Source: Nannochloropsis oceanica (taxonomy: Eukaryota; Sar; Eustigmatophyceae; Eustigmatales; Monodopsidaceae). Taken from it: 64,000 nt of DNA. Position numbers and translations under genes: made by a program. The stretch covers positions 744,001-808,000 of the forward strand of contig CP038134.1 of assembly GCA_004519485.1 (NCBI GenBank), in the 5' to 3' direction. The notes under the pieces are model-generated. The model made no database searches and was not told where the DNA came from. It was given only the letters and a program-made list of their open reading frames with translations. This document shows, one piece after another, positions 34,901 through 48,535 of this stretch (within the stretch, counting starts at the first letter, position 1; the number at the start of each line of letters is the position of its first letter).

Positions 34901-35897
34901 CCTTCGATCGCTGGAGGTGGAGGGTGAAGTTGTCGTCGGTGCAGGCGGGGGAGTGGGAGGATTGGAAGGAGGTAGAGGAGATATGTCTTGGGTATCTATG
35001 AGGGCTACAACAGGGATGACAATGACGACTCCTAACTATAGCGGTAACAGCAGCACACGAATATCTGCCCCTATTCCATCATACACCGATCGAATCTTGC
35101 TGCACGTGGTGGAGGACTTTCGAGACCGACCTTCTCTTGGTCCATACGAGATATGCGATGCCCTTGTACACTCGGACCACAGGCCTGTATCTACTCTTGT
35201 AACTGCTCGAGTGAATGTGGGCGTAAGGGGGCTCAACGCATGTCAGCAGGCAAGCGAAATCCTGCACGATCCGACGGTTGTTCAAGGGAGGGATATCGTG
35301 ACGGCACATGATGCGTGTTTCTATTTATTGGAGTTGACGGACGTGAGGGTCGAATTGTTCGCGGGGGGTTTGACCTGATGTAAGTTAGAGGAGGAGGAAG
35401 AGGCTGAGGAGGTGGAGGAGGAAGCGGTGGTGGAGGAAGGGGGAGGAGGTAGTGAGTGTAACACTGTCAAGATGGGGAAAGGAAAGCCTCCTCGAGATAC
35501 AGCAAGCGTATTTGTTCTTTTCCCCGTTGATAATGAGGACGCTTTTTCAATCCTCCGTCGTCCTGCCATCGTCGCATCTGTGTCAAAACACATCGTTTTC
35601 CTCACATCCCGAATCGTGTATAACCCGTTCAATTTCTTATCGCTCAGCTGCTATGACACCGCGAAGAAACCCGGGGTGACGATTGTGTTTTGTGCTCGAA
35701 TGGATTTCGCAATTTTTACTGTGAGAGATGGGATGCGTTGGCGATTTGGTGCATGTGGAATTTCAATCACAGGGAAAGATGGACATGTCCAAGGACTCGG
35801 TATGGCCATTGACAGTTGGGGATGTTTGAGCGGGCGTTTGTTTGCGTCCTTGAAAATCACCCAGTTAGCCTTGGATGCGAATACGGTACATGTCTAA
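31982..35897 (+). pseudogene. GPCR / inositol-polyphosphate 5-phosphatase fusion, decayed
   Basis: The N-terminal part (31982-32830) looks like a cAMP-receptor-like GPCR: a helix at ELWVSRVVCAVGAVAGLAII, another after LFEKLLMLKGG, Cys before GFLYQF, then helices in 32390-32560, 32650-32710 and the final region ending in DWLVRL. The third helix is missing at about 32286-32340. From ~33000 a 5-phosphatase domain follows: LFIITYKMAECDSKALGP, DVYVLVV-ECMIYQQ, NKGGVGLAFRYY, CHLSSDLKGR, VFGDLNYRL, ELLQDDELKQGM, IPSYTDRIL and LVHSDHRPVS, in the normal order. These motifs fall in three different frames, with frame changes near 32860-33000, 33550, 34050 and 34330-34490, a TAG in place of the Gln of the QE motif at 33129 and a TGA at 35376. 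An acidic linker sits between. GPCRs joined to phosphoinositide enzymes are known from oomycetes and Dictyostelium. Too many breaks to be introns. Confidence 0.75.
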
Positions 35898-36416
35898 GAG
35901 GGGGAAATGGGGCAGGAAGAAAGGGGGGAAAAGATACAAGGAGGGAAGGAGGGAAATGATAAAAGGGGGCATTTGGCTAGGCAGTTTTGTAGAATGTATA
36001 AGGAAGACTACCTGTCAACCTTGAATATATACAGACATATATATATATATATATTTAATTGTATAAATCTTCGTTGAATGAAATGAAAATGGATTGCATT
36101 GAATTACCAAATTATGTCACCGAGAGAACTTACGAAAGCCATTTTTCCCCATCTATACAGCATGCACATAACTTTTTCGTCTTTGTCTTGACCTTCTTGT
36201 TCTATTTTTTCATCATCGCTGTCTTTTCTCTATAATTTTCTTCCATCCCTTAATTGCACTTCATAATCTATACCATTGCATATCTCCTTACAAAAACAAA
36301 GAATCGTCACACTCACACTTACTCCTTGCCTCCTCCTTTTCTTCCGCCACGCACCATGATCTACCACATACAACCATCTTCCTCTATTCCCAACGCTCCT
36401 GACTTCATCTCTCTCA
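35898..36416. other. Intergenic between convergent genes
   Basis: A 519-bp gap with an AT-rich core, including a TA run at 36036-36055. It holds the 3' end of the kinesin gene on the minus strand. No gene seen. Confidence 0.4.
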
Positions 36417-39400
36417 CTATCTAGATGAAGCATTCCCCAAACTGCTCCGCCGCGGTGGAGGCGAGACCCTCCCACTAGCTACAGATGCCGGCGGCGGCGG
36501 GGTCTTCACCCTTCTCTGTTCTCTTCCTCCCTCTCCTCCTAACTCCTCTCCCCCCTCCCCTCCACGGGCACTCCTCAGGTCCACAGTCAGCTGCTCCCCC
36601 TCCCCCTTCCGCCGTCCCACCTCCCCCTCCCCTCCTTCCCCTCCTCCTGGTCCACTACCGACCACCCCCTTCTTGGCCACGCCTAGAGCGACGGCGCGGC
36701 ATCGGCCAGCGAATTGAAGGGAACAGACCGTCTCACTTACGTTATAAGAGGCGGGGGAGATGTTGACAAACATTAAGACCTGCACAAAGTGGAAGAAGTG
36801 GTGTGAAATGGGGGGATGAGGTGAAAGAAGGACGATGATTGGAAGGAGCGTTTGACAATACGCTTCAGTATTGCCCCTATCAAAAATGTCCGGCTGAGAG
36901 AAGAAATGAATGATACGTCCACGCTACTCGTTCCTATCCCCCCCTTCCTAGCTCCATCCCTTCCTCCTTCCTGCCCTCACCTTGCTGTTTCCACCCAGCG
37001 AGTCCTGAAGGAGGAATGTCAGCTTACTGTTCCGAAAGGGGACGTGAGCCTTGTTCTTGCTGCCCAGTGCGTTGATCACATCGCCGAGGGCGGAGAGCGA
37101 CTTGTTGATGTTCTGAGCTTCCTTGAGCCGATCGCCCGTGGCATCAGTCTTTTGTGCGGGCGGGGAAAGGGGGAAGGGGGGAAAGGAGGGAGGGAAGGAG
37201 GGTGAATCAGTTTTCAAGTAAGAAAACAAGGGAAAATGGCTGCCTCCTTCCCTCCCGTCTATCTTCCTTCCCTTCTTTCCTCCCTCCCTACCTTGGACAA
37301 TCTTTCCGACCCCGCCAAGTCAATCAAATGCAGCTTGCTCACCGTGGCCAGGGACCGGTCCCCCTGCAGGCTCTCTCCCCGCACCCGCACACTCACGATC
37401 GAATGGCTGCGGCTCGAGTGCTCGTTCATGTCATGGGCTCCCACGGCTCGATTTCCCTTTCCGCTTTCCATCAACTTCCAGAGCTCCTCCAGGGAATCGA
37501 CCTCCACTAAACGTAGGCCCTGTACTTCATAGCCACCATCCTCCCCCATCCGAATGTCCAGCTTGCTTCCCTCCCCTCCCCCTTTGCCCTTCCCCCCCCC
37601 CGCCAACAAATCCCGAATCGTCTCATTGTACACTTCGAGCATGCTCAATGACAGCGTGTATCTCATCTCCCCCTTTCTCTCCTCCCGCAAGCGGAAGACC
37701 TCTTCCAGGGCGCGAAAGTTCACTCCCCGGTCCTCCGGCGGCCCGTCCATCGTATGGGTCTTGCCACTGCAGTGCAAGCAAGGACCATCGAAAAGGAGGA
37801 AGAAGGGGAGAGACAAGGGAGGGATGTAAGAAAATGATATCTTGGATTAGTACACGAAAGAGATCGATTCCCATCGTCATCCTTTCCTCCCTCCCTCCCT
37901 CCCTCCCTCCCTCCCTCCCTCCCGCCTTCAGCAGACCCTGCCCATCCTACCCACCTGCCCGTTTGACCATATGCAAAAATGCACGCCTGTTAATGAGGAG
38001 GAAAAGAGGATGAAAAAGAGAGGAGTAAGGAGAATGAAACGCACATACATATTTGACCAGCCTTCCTCCATCCCATCCTCGCCCACTCTCCCCCCCCCCA
38101 CCCATTTTACGCACCGAATACCCGTCCAGCACGCTTGTCACTATCGGCGCCACGGCCTCAAATACCTCCCCCTGTGTCGATCCCGGTGCAAACACCCGAT
38201 CGAATTCAAACGCCATCTTGTTCTTACCCCCCCTGTCCTCCCTCGTGATCACCAGATCCTCTGGGCTCGGGTACTCAGTCACGTCCTTCCCCCCCCCTCC
38301 CTCCCCTCCTGCCATCTCCATCGCCAGCATCGGCCTTACCCGGCACAATACCCGAATATTTCCCTGCAATTCCAACAGCTTATTGTGAATCAGTTTCCTC
38401 TTTCGACTCTCCTGCGCGTACATTTCTAACGCCTGGGCCTTCTCCTGATTCGCCACTTCGACCACTTTCTGATAACGCTGCATCGCCTCCTCGCTCGCGA
38501 CCGCCCGCGCCTTCTCTACCTCCCTGATCAGCGCCCCCTCCATCTTGACGAGCTTATCCTGTACCAAGGCCAATTCAGCCTTGCTCCCCTTATAAGCCGC
38601 CTCGAGCTTCGCTTGTAATTCCGTCACTTCCTCTCTTAAAGCAGCCTCGGCCCGCTCCTCCTCCTCGCGTTGCGCCCTCAGCATGGCATGGTCCTTCCCC
38701 AATTTCTCTCCTGCCTTTGTCGCTTGTTCGAGGGTCTTCTTCGTTCGTTCCAACTCCTTCTTCAGTCTCTCAATTTCTGCCTCAGCGGCTTCTGCACGGG
38801 CTAAGAGGGTCGTAGCGTCAGGGCCACCACTTTGGGGGGTAGGAGGGGCAGCAGGTGCGGACGAGGCAAGAAGAAGACGCTTGATTTCTTCTTCCTGAGC
38901 TTCCACTTTCTTTTGAAGCTGTTCGACGGCAGGGGCAACAGCAGAAAAGGAAGGGGTGGTAGAGGAGGATGGCTTGACTTCTCCCTGCTTCAGCCCTATC
39001 TCGGCCTGGGTGTCGATCAGCTGAATGATGTTCCTTTCGTAGGCCTTCACTTTCACTTGGAGCTCATCGCGCTTGTTCTCCAACTCGTCAATCATCGAGG
39101 TGTGCTCGGCCTCTGCTGCCTGGGATTCAGATACCAAAGTCGTGTAATCCTTGACCAAGCCCTCAATCGTCTCTCTATCCTTGAGCGTCCGCATCCTCCC
39201 CTCCTCCGCCATTAAAATATATTTCTCCATTTCCGTCTGCTGCAATTTCACGCGGTCTACCAGATCCCCCAGCCTCAATTCCGATCGCTCAGCCTGTAAG
39301 CGCATCTGCGCCGCTTGAGCGGCGTAGTTCGCCTTACTCTCCACCAGCTCCGCCACCCTCGCCTCCCACGAAGTTACACTGTCCAACAATACCTCGACCT

Positions 39401-39842
39401 GCGCTAGCAATTGCTCCGCGCTCATCCCCACAAATGCTGCCATCGGGTCGCCTCTTCCTCCAACAAACGTCCCAAAATCCATGGTAGAGCCCATCATCTC
39501 CTTCTCACCACTGGCATCCGCATTCTTCTCCACGCCCCCATCCAAGACCTTGCCCGTCTCAGCCGTGTATAACGCGCGGACACGACCTAGCTCTGCATCC
39601 TTCTCCCCTATTACCTTCTGGTACTCCTTTGTCAGCTTCACCTGATCCAGCTGAAACTGAATCAAGGCAGCCTTGTACCCTTCCTCGGGTCCAATTTCGT
39701 CGTTCAACCCGCCCCTAGACCCCTCGAGAAAGCTGTCCCCCAGCTCTAGGAATTCACTCGACGCGCCCTCCACCGTCTGGTTCAGGTTTTCCAGGAACCG
39801 CCCGCCTCGCCGCCGCATCGTGCTCCAGACCTGGGAGGCCAT
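36417..39842 (-). CDS. Kinesin-14 (C-terminal motor, minus-end directed)
   Basis: Microtubule motor used in spindle organisation and minus-end transport. Five exons in coding order: 39842-38115, 37986-37955, 37766-37292, 37148-36981 and 36779-36417 (921 aa), all in phase. Residues ~60-500 are mostly long heptad coiled coil. The neck and motor begin at [17 protein letters not shown] near residue 500, the N-terminal-neck arrangement specific to kinesin-14. The 32-nt exon 2 encodes [10 protein letters not shown], and the split P loop GQTGSGKTHTM is completed by exon 3. Switch I is [10 protein letters not shown], switch [14 protein letters not shown], then [16 protein letters not shown] and [10 protein letters not shown]. 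The C-terminal ~90 residues after the motor are Gly/Glu/Pro/Ser-rich and not conserved. Confidence 0.94.
37886..37923. repeat. CCCT tetranucleotide run in a kinesin intron
   Basis: Nine or so CCCT units on the + strand, hence GGGA in the kinesin transcript, in the 5' half of the intron after the 32-nt exon. Confidence 0.9.
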
Positions 39843-40903
39843 TGCTGCGACTGTGGCTGGCTATCTTTGTAAGGAGGGGGGATGGATTGAGTGTGACGCC
39901 AGCGAAGAGGAAATTCTGAGAGGCAGGACGAGACTGATTTGTCGAGGGTGACCGAGCACGAGAAGGAGGAATCAAATGTCGCATACGAATCGGGCTGTCC
40001 TTCTGCAGCTCCGGTGTGTGCGTTGTCATACCCACGGTGTCCCATATAGAGGGCTGACATGAGCAAAACGGGACCGGTTCGTAATTTCGAGGAGGCGTTT
40101 CTGGGGACGACATGACAGATGCCGTTGAGGAGAAAGAAGCCCGACGACACCCTCCCTCACCAGGCTGGGGGGGGGGGGGCAGCCCTCTCTTTGTGCATGT
40201 ACCTGTCATCCTTTGCTCGAATGTAGGACACGTGTGACCACATATCTGATACCATGCCAGAAGGATTTGGCCATCGATCGCCTTTGTCAGAGAAAGAGGA
40301 CGATTCAAAAGATACATGTTGAGGCGAAAAAAGAAAAAGAAAAAGCGGCTACTGGCCAATGACATGAGGAACTTTGGTACGCTTGGATTGTGTTGGACTT
40401 TTATGCTTTCACTTCTTCGTCGCTGAGACTCTCTCATCATCTCTCTATTACGCATTATTGGTCTGACGCTGACGCTGTTCTTGCAGTCATGGGTCTCATC
40501 AACTTCGTTGGCCATGACTGAGTCTCTCGATTTAATTCCCTCCCCCAGCCGCCATGCGGATTTTTCTTTAAAACATTTCTTTCTGTTGTTGCTGCTGGTT
40601 CACTGCTCATTGCTGCTGGCATATGCTGCTCCTACAGTCCTGGCATTTTACACCTGCTTTCATGTCATCCCCGTCACTTCATTTTTCTTAAATGTCTTCT
40701 TCTGCAAGGCTATTATGTGTCGTTGCGCTTCAAGGTGAGTTACGCACCTCCCTCGCTCTATCCATCCCTTGTGATAAGCCCACATCCCTTCTAATTTGCC
40801 TCACCATTAGTAAGAATGCAAGAGTATGAATGCAAGTGTAAAACTATTTGCTGAGTGTACGGACTCTTTCTTTTCCTCCCACCCTCCCTGCCATCATCTT
40901 TGC
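39843..40903. other. Upstream region of kinesin-14 and 3' side of the Gln-rich gene
   Basis: A 1061-bp gap. The minus strand carries an open frame (to 40515) that overlaps the kinesin start in another frame and shows no family. On the + strand a 75-codon frame from ATG 40514 has two hydrophobic stretches and a GTGAGT donor at 40736, followed by an acceptor at 40807; it could be a tiny membrane protein gene, but I have no other support for it. Confidence 0.3.
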
Positions 40904-41054
40904 TCACAAAGATGTGTGCATGTTGATGCCACCATCGCCCCCAGCTCCCCCGGAACCCCTATTCTGCTGCTGCTGCTGGTGCTCCCCCATGCCACCAAAC
41001 GCTGCAACTGTCCCTCCGCTTATCATCGACCCTCCAACGCTCGCAGTTATCATG

Positions 41055-41098
<44 letters not shown>

Positions 41099-43062
41099 TT
41101 CCTGTTGCTGTTGCTGCTGCTGTCCAACTGTCACAAGTCCCGGGGGTTGCTGAGGCAACACCAGAGACTCAGACAGGGTATACAAGAGCTCTAACGCGTC
41201 AAGCGCTGCTAAATTACCTAGCAGCTTCGGATCAGACGACAGGATATATTCCAAATTTTCCTCCGAAATCAAGCGGGTGGTTCCCATGCCCGGTACCGAT
41301 GTCAACAGCGCCTGCATCCAGGGCACCCCAATCTGGGCCTTGACTGGTTTCATCCTCCCCTTGGGTACGATGGTGAAACAGGGCAAATGGTGGCCCTTCA
41401 ACATGACATCCACCCATTTCGTAACACTGCTCACCGAATTCGCCAGCCCGCTGTCCAGCATAAACAAAGCAAACGGCTCCGAGCCCGATCTCCGACCCAG
41501 CCAAACCAAATCCAGCTCTTGCATCACGTCCAAGGAGGCCAAGGCTGACACTGGCTCCACAACCAAGTGAGGGGGAAAACCCGCGTCGAAGAACTTACAA
41601 CCCTCGAGCTTGGTGATTTGATGTCGGGAGGGTCGCACGAGGACTTCGTCTGTGTTTTGATACCTCAACGAAGCGCCTAATTGGATCAACATCTTCATCA
41701 ATCGATCCGAATCTAGTTCGTGTTGCGCCCACTCGTTCATTCTCGAAACAAGGGAGATCTGCGTCGAGCCCGTGCACAATCCGAAGGTACCTCCTCCCCC
41801 CGAGGTAAGCAAGTCAAACCCACGTCCCCTGCTGGTCTCGTCCGTCGTCAGTCGCTTGGTGACTTTATCATAATGCTTCCGAATGTAGTGGAACCTCTTC
41901 TCCACCTGCAACGGCGACAGTCCAATGCCCTTCGAAAAATGAGCCACTTCTTCCTGCTTTCCTCTCAAACTCCCATGCCACTCCTCGAACTTCTGCTGGC
42001 ACGCCCGTGCTTGCTCCTTTGTCATCCATCTCCTCTTCCTATCGTCCTCCCTGTCTGAGTCCCCCCCATCGTCCGACCTGGTGGATGCATCCCGCTTCAC
42101 ACCAACCAATCGCTGTCCTCCCCCTTCTCCTAGATGCATACCACCATGCATCTCTCCTCCTGCCCCCCCTCGATGAAGATAATGATGATACCCTCCTCCA
42201 CCTCCTCCGCCTATTCGTCCTCTTGTCAACGCGATCTCATTTACACCCACGTCTGAATATCCACTTGGACCTCTCACATGTGTATGCGAAGGCTGGTGGT
42301 GCGGATGCTGGGGGTAAGCCTGATGATGAGAAGACATGGGATGGTGGAACCCCCCTCTTCCTCCATTCCCTCCCCCCCCCCCCCCCTTCTCCTCCTCCTC
42401 CGCCACTGCCATATCGATCACGAACAGAGATGTAGACTTCGCCTTCATGAGGACCGCTATTACCACCACTGCTGCTGCTGCTGATGCTACTGCTGCTCCC
42501 GTTTTCTCCTCCTCCGTTGGCGCTATTGCTTTGGGCACGTGCGGCTGCAACGACGTGGGAGGGAGGGGGGAAGTAACGATTGCTCGCGCTTTGGGTACGC
42601 GCGGCCGCCACCACATGCGAGGGAGGGGGAAAATAGCTCTGGGAGAAGGGGGGAGGAACTGACTGCACGGAAGATTGTTGTGGCGGCTGTTGTAGCTGTT
42701 GGGCGTCTGTGGGTAAAATCGACGAGTGAGGAAGAATTCGTTGCGGCTGCGGCTGCTGCTGCTGCTGCTGCTGGTGGTGGTACTGATACAGTTGAGAGGA
42801 AGAGGAGTGGTTATTGAATCGAGCGGCCTGCTGCTGCTGGTGCTGCTGTTGTTGTTGTTGTGCTGCTGCTGCTGCTGCTTCTTGCTGGGCGCGGTGAGCT
42901 TGGAGTTGCCTTTGAAGGTTGAGGAGTTGCTGTTGCTGCTGTTGCTGCTGTTGCTGTAGGTGAACTTGTTGTTCTCCTCCTTGTCTCTCCTGCTGCTCAT
43001 AAGGCCGCATGGGGGCGTGGGCCTCATGTTGCTGCGCGATGGGGTGGCGACTTAGTTCTTGT

Positions 43063-43097
<35 letters not shown>

Positions 43098-43853
43098 ATA
43101 ATGGTGCTGTTGTGGTTGTGGTGGTGGTGGTGGTTGGTGGTGTTGATGTTGTGGTTGTTGAGGGGGCGGGGGAGGACGCATGGGCGGTTGCATTGATGAT
43201 GGCTGCGGCTGCTGCTCCGGGAGCTCTACCTGTGATGATGGTCCACGAGGCAACGCACATGATGGGTCTGCTCTGACGCCCCCTCCATCGCCTTTCAGGA
43301 CTTCGTCCCTCCCGCCACTGTTGACACGGCTGCGAATACCGCCGGCAATCGATTCACCACCCTCCTTCCGCTCCTCTGCCCATTTTTCCTCTACAACATC
43401 CTGCGGCGGTGGCGGCTCCTGCTGCTGCTGCTGCTCGCCCCGTGCCATGCCTTCTCCTTCGCCTCCTTCCTCGATGGCCAACGACAACGGGTTCTCCACT
43501 CCCTCTTCCTTGCTGGACCGGCCTCCGGCTCCTTTCCCCCCGCTTCCCGCTTCCGCCTCGCGAATCCCTATACTAGGGGATACTTCCGCCTGTGTGCGAC
43601 GGGGTGAGGATCGCGAGGGATGAGGTGAGCAAAAGGTGTCCAAACGAGACGTAGTGGAAGGAGGACATAACAAGCCTCGAGGCCAGCAGGACGGGAGCCA
43701 GGACACATCTACAATCAATTCTCACCCACCCCGCTTGCCCTTTCCCAGGTATCCAAAACTATCACAGACCCTTGCTGATAACCTGGCTTTGCGTACCGTG
43801 GTTGTGGCCGGGGCCGGAGGGGGTGCTTCGCCCTTCTTGGCAGCAGCGTCCAT
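40904..43853 (-). CDS. Gln-rich orphan protein, possible transcription regulator; frame changes at a G run
   Basis: No family recognised. Exon 1 is 43853-43797 (start MDAAAKKGEAPPPAPATTT), exon 2 43589-40904. The first ~400 residues are poly-Gln, Pro and His with a repeated unit YFPPPSHVVAAARTQS / YFPPPSHVVAAARAQS. At the C15 run on the + strand (42372-42386) the frame shifts by one base: before it VYISVRDRYG, after it GFHHPMSSHHQAY. The downstream part holds a basic helix-rich block (KRRWMTKEQARACQQKFEEW, then RFHYIRKHYDKVTKRL) that could be a divergent Myb/trihelix-like DNA-binding fold, and a ~190-residue globular region without poly-Gln (from MNEWAQHELDSDRLMKM to DALELLYTL). It ends in further poly-Gln. 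The total exon length is one base over a multiple of three, so a single-base indel explains the break. About 900 aa. Confidence 0.6.
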
Positions 43854-44980
43854 GCTTGATGATCCGGCAACAGAAGAATGTTTGACAGTGGGAAGTGCAG
43901 GCCCAGGAGGCCAACTTATCCAGATGGTGCCTTGTATGGTCTGGTTGACGTCGCCTACGTGCTTGGAGGGGAGAATGGGAGTTGGGGAGCGATAAGGGTG
44001 AGAGATGTGGATGATATACGGACACCTGCACTGGAGATGATGGTGGACGCGCGTGTATCCTCTCGTTCCGGATTGTTGAGCTCGACTTGAATACAAGCGC
44101 TTTGCTTGGTCTTACTCGTCTTTGTGGTGTACATCTTGGTGTGAGTGGCTTCCAGTCAGCTAGAACTTGCTTAAATGGAATTACAGTCTGGACAATGACA
44201 GAGCCCTTATTCGGGTGGTTGGAATGCAAAAGCAGTGTTTTTTCTCAACTCGACACTTCTTGGCCAAGAAATGGGATTCGGAAACGAGCGTGAAGCGATG
44301 GCGTGGCAACCAATAGAAAGTGGGGATTACTGGAGAGAGGGAGCAGACAGAGGGATTTTTAGCGCGACATGCCTCAGACACCCCAGTGCTCGACACAAAC
44401 AAGGACAGGATGTTATACGCACTGTCTGTGCTGCAGAGCAGAAGAATGTCCTGCGCCCAAGGGCACCACCAACTTATGACGTCGTGTGCTCTTCTTTTCA
44501 CGATACGAACTTCGAACATGGGCCTGGCCTCTTGATGTCTCGAGGAGGGAAGCCAGGTAGACAGAGACTCATGAGCTAGACTTGCTTAGTCGACCCTTCT
44601 ATCCACATAATTAAGAATCACACGCACACAAGGACCGCTTGCCAAGCAACTGAGCCTCACATTTTGTGTCCTTCCTTACTCGGGTTTGGACGACGTCCTC
44701 ATGGACATTGTTGCTTGCTTCCATGAAGGATTTTTACGCAAGACATACGCGTACTATTTATTTTTACGTCTACAGACACCATCCACAAGCAAAACAGAAG
44801 CGGGGACTGCTCTCATTTGGTATAATCTTGCACTTTAGATTGCTCTTGCATGCCTGGCTTCCCCCTGTGAACATAGATGCCCTTGCCCACAAAGGATTCA
44901 GCAATAGAAGAGATGTACTCATCCACCCCACCTGCCTTAACCGACAACAACAGGACGGCAGGGCTAGAAAGGGCCACAGT
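43854..44980. promoter_or_regulatory. Shared upstream region of the Gln-rich gene (-) and PH-MAPK (+)
   Basis: A 1127-bp gap between divergent starts. The MAPK frame is open upstream to about 44666 but contains no convincing start or motif there. No repeat or TATA element recognised. Confidence 0.35.
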
Positions 44981-47095
<2,115 letters not shown>

Positions 47096-47693
47096 GTTCA
47101 ACATCGGTAGTGACAGCAGGAATGACTTAGCACGGCGAGCAGTGAGAGCGAGAGAGGGAACGCGGAGGAGGGGACAAGTAGGGGTCCGGGGCAGTGGTGG
47201 TGGGTTCACCAGCAGTGAGTGGGAGATATAGTGAAGACTTGCTGTGGGAAGAGTGCTGAGGGTTGCTGTAGCGTCCATGGTGACGGGGCTAGATATTTGT
47301 ATGGAGAATGAAAGCTGTGGACTCTGACAGGGAGCTGTCGAAAGAATGGAAATGGGTAGGAGGGCGAGAAGAAAAGGGAATGTGTGTGTACCTGCAAATA
47401 AAGGAATATGTACCAAATTAGCGAGCTGAAATGGACAAAATAAATGAAACAAATTGCATAGTATTGTGGGGCACTGAAATAAAACAGGACAGGTAAGGTG
47501 GGAGTAGACTACTCTATCCGTCACGCTATGAGGAAATGAAAAAAAATAACAATGAAGTGATCAAATTCCATTTTTCACAGTCTCCTTCATGTTGGTCGAG
47601 CCACTCCTCCCTTATTTTCCACAGCAGCTTGTAGTTCTATGAAATTTAAGGACAGTACGTATGTACAAAATTCATCACCGCATTCCTTGTCTC
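47096..47693. other. Intergenic between convergent genes
   Basis: A 598-bp gap holding the 3' ends of PH-MAPK (+) and the small coiled-coil gene (-). The first 120 bases are GGGA/CAGC-rich. AATAAAG at 47398-47404 may be a poly(A) signal. No gene seen. Confidence 0.35.
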
Positions 47694-48146
47694 TCAGGAA
47701 TCTGACGAAGAAGAAGAGGAGGAGGAGGACGACGAACCGCCGTCGCTGGCTCTTTTTGGAAGAGATCGTATCCTCATGAAAACTTCGTCCGGAGATGGCA
47801 GTATTATCGGTCCACTTTCATTGCAGCCCGCGGTCGGAGCAGTGCTGTCAGATGGAGTGTCGAAGGGGGAAGGCTGCTGCTGCTGTTGATGCTGCAGCTG
47901 CCGGGAAGCGAAATTATTGAGCATGTCTGCACGCTTGGCTTCATACTCCTTCACGATGGCTCGCACCCCTGCAGCCCGTCGCTTCAGTAACTCCTCCTTG
48001 TGCTTGCTCACTTCCAAAAGCTGCCGCTGAACGTCTTCCCGCCGGGCGACTATTTGCTCGAGGGAGACCTTGTTACGGGCCTGCAAAATTGCCTTTGCAT
48101 CACACACGATCTCCTTGACCATCTTGCCCGACGTGGTGTTGCCCAT
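47694..48146 (-). CDS. Small, probably N-myristoylated coiled-coil protein
   Basis: No family recognised. A 150-residue intronless frame. Starting at ATG 48146 the protein begins MGNTTSGKMVKE, a good N-myristoylation sequence (Gly2, Ser/Thr at 5-6, Lys), which is why this Met was preferred over the longer open frame. Residues ~10-85 are a continuous charged helix (QIVARREDVQRQLLEVSKHK and onward), likely a coiled coil. Then come a Gln run and a tail of 11-12 serines before Asp-Ser. A peripheral membrane adaptor is a reasonable guess, no more. Its start is 389 bp from the next + strand gene. Confidence 0.5.
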   Translation of the reverse strand: MGNTTSGKMVKEIVCDAKAILQARNKVSLEQIVARREDVQRQLLEVSKHKEELLKRRAAGVRAIVKEYEAKRADMLNNFASRQLQHQQQQQPSPFDTPSDSTAPTAGCNESGPIILPSPDEVFMRIRSLPKRASDGGSSSSSSSSSSSDS

Positions 48147-48535
48147 CGCGATTTTGATGGTAGTTGTTGGCGTACTCCTGTGGTCTTTGTGAGGCAGGGA
48201 ACATTTATGAGACCAATTGAGTGGAAAAAGGGTCAAGGGAGTGAGGGGACGTGACAGGAGGTCGAATAACGATCAACGACGATGATACCCTTGCCCTTGT
48301 GCCCTTTCCTCATGTCGCTTCACGCACACATACTCAGGTTACAACGGTTGCACCAACTACCACCAATTATCTCTCTCCCTTCAACAGGCACGTGCTAGGT
48401 CTCTGGGCGTCACACGCAGCCCTAACCCAAGCTCCTAGCAAGCCCTCCATTCCCCGGTCCCCGGCCTATCATCATCGAGCGCCGTCATTCCCTACGCATA
48501 CTTCCATCTACATACACCAAACCCCAGGATTAATA
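48147..48535. promoter_or_regulatory. Divergent upstream region
   Basis: 389 bp between the starts of two orphan genes on opposite strands. C/A-rich towards the + strand gene, with no recognised element. Confidence 0.3.

Noticed and set aside
39754-40515. 253-codon minus-strand frame next to the kinesin start
   Set aside because: Overlaps the kinesin first exon in another frame, contains homopolymer Phe and no family signal.
40514-40831. Possible tiny spliced gene with two hydrophobic stretches
   Set aside because: Only a start, a GTGAGT donor and an acceptor followed at once by a stop; not enough to call a gene.
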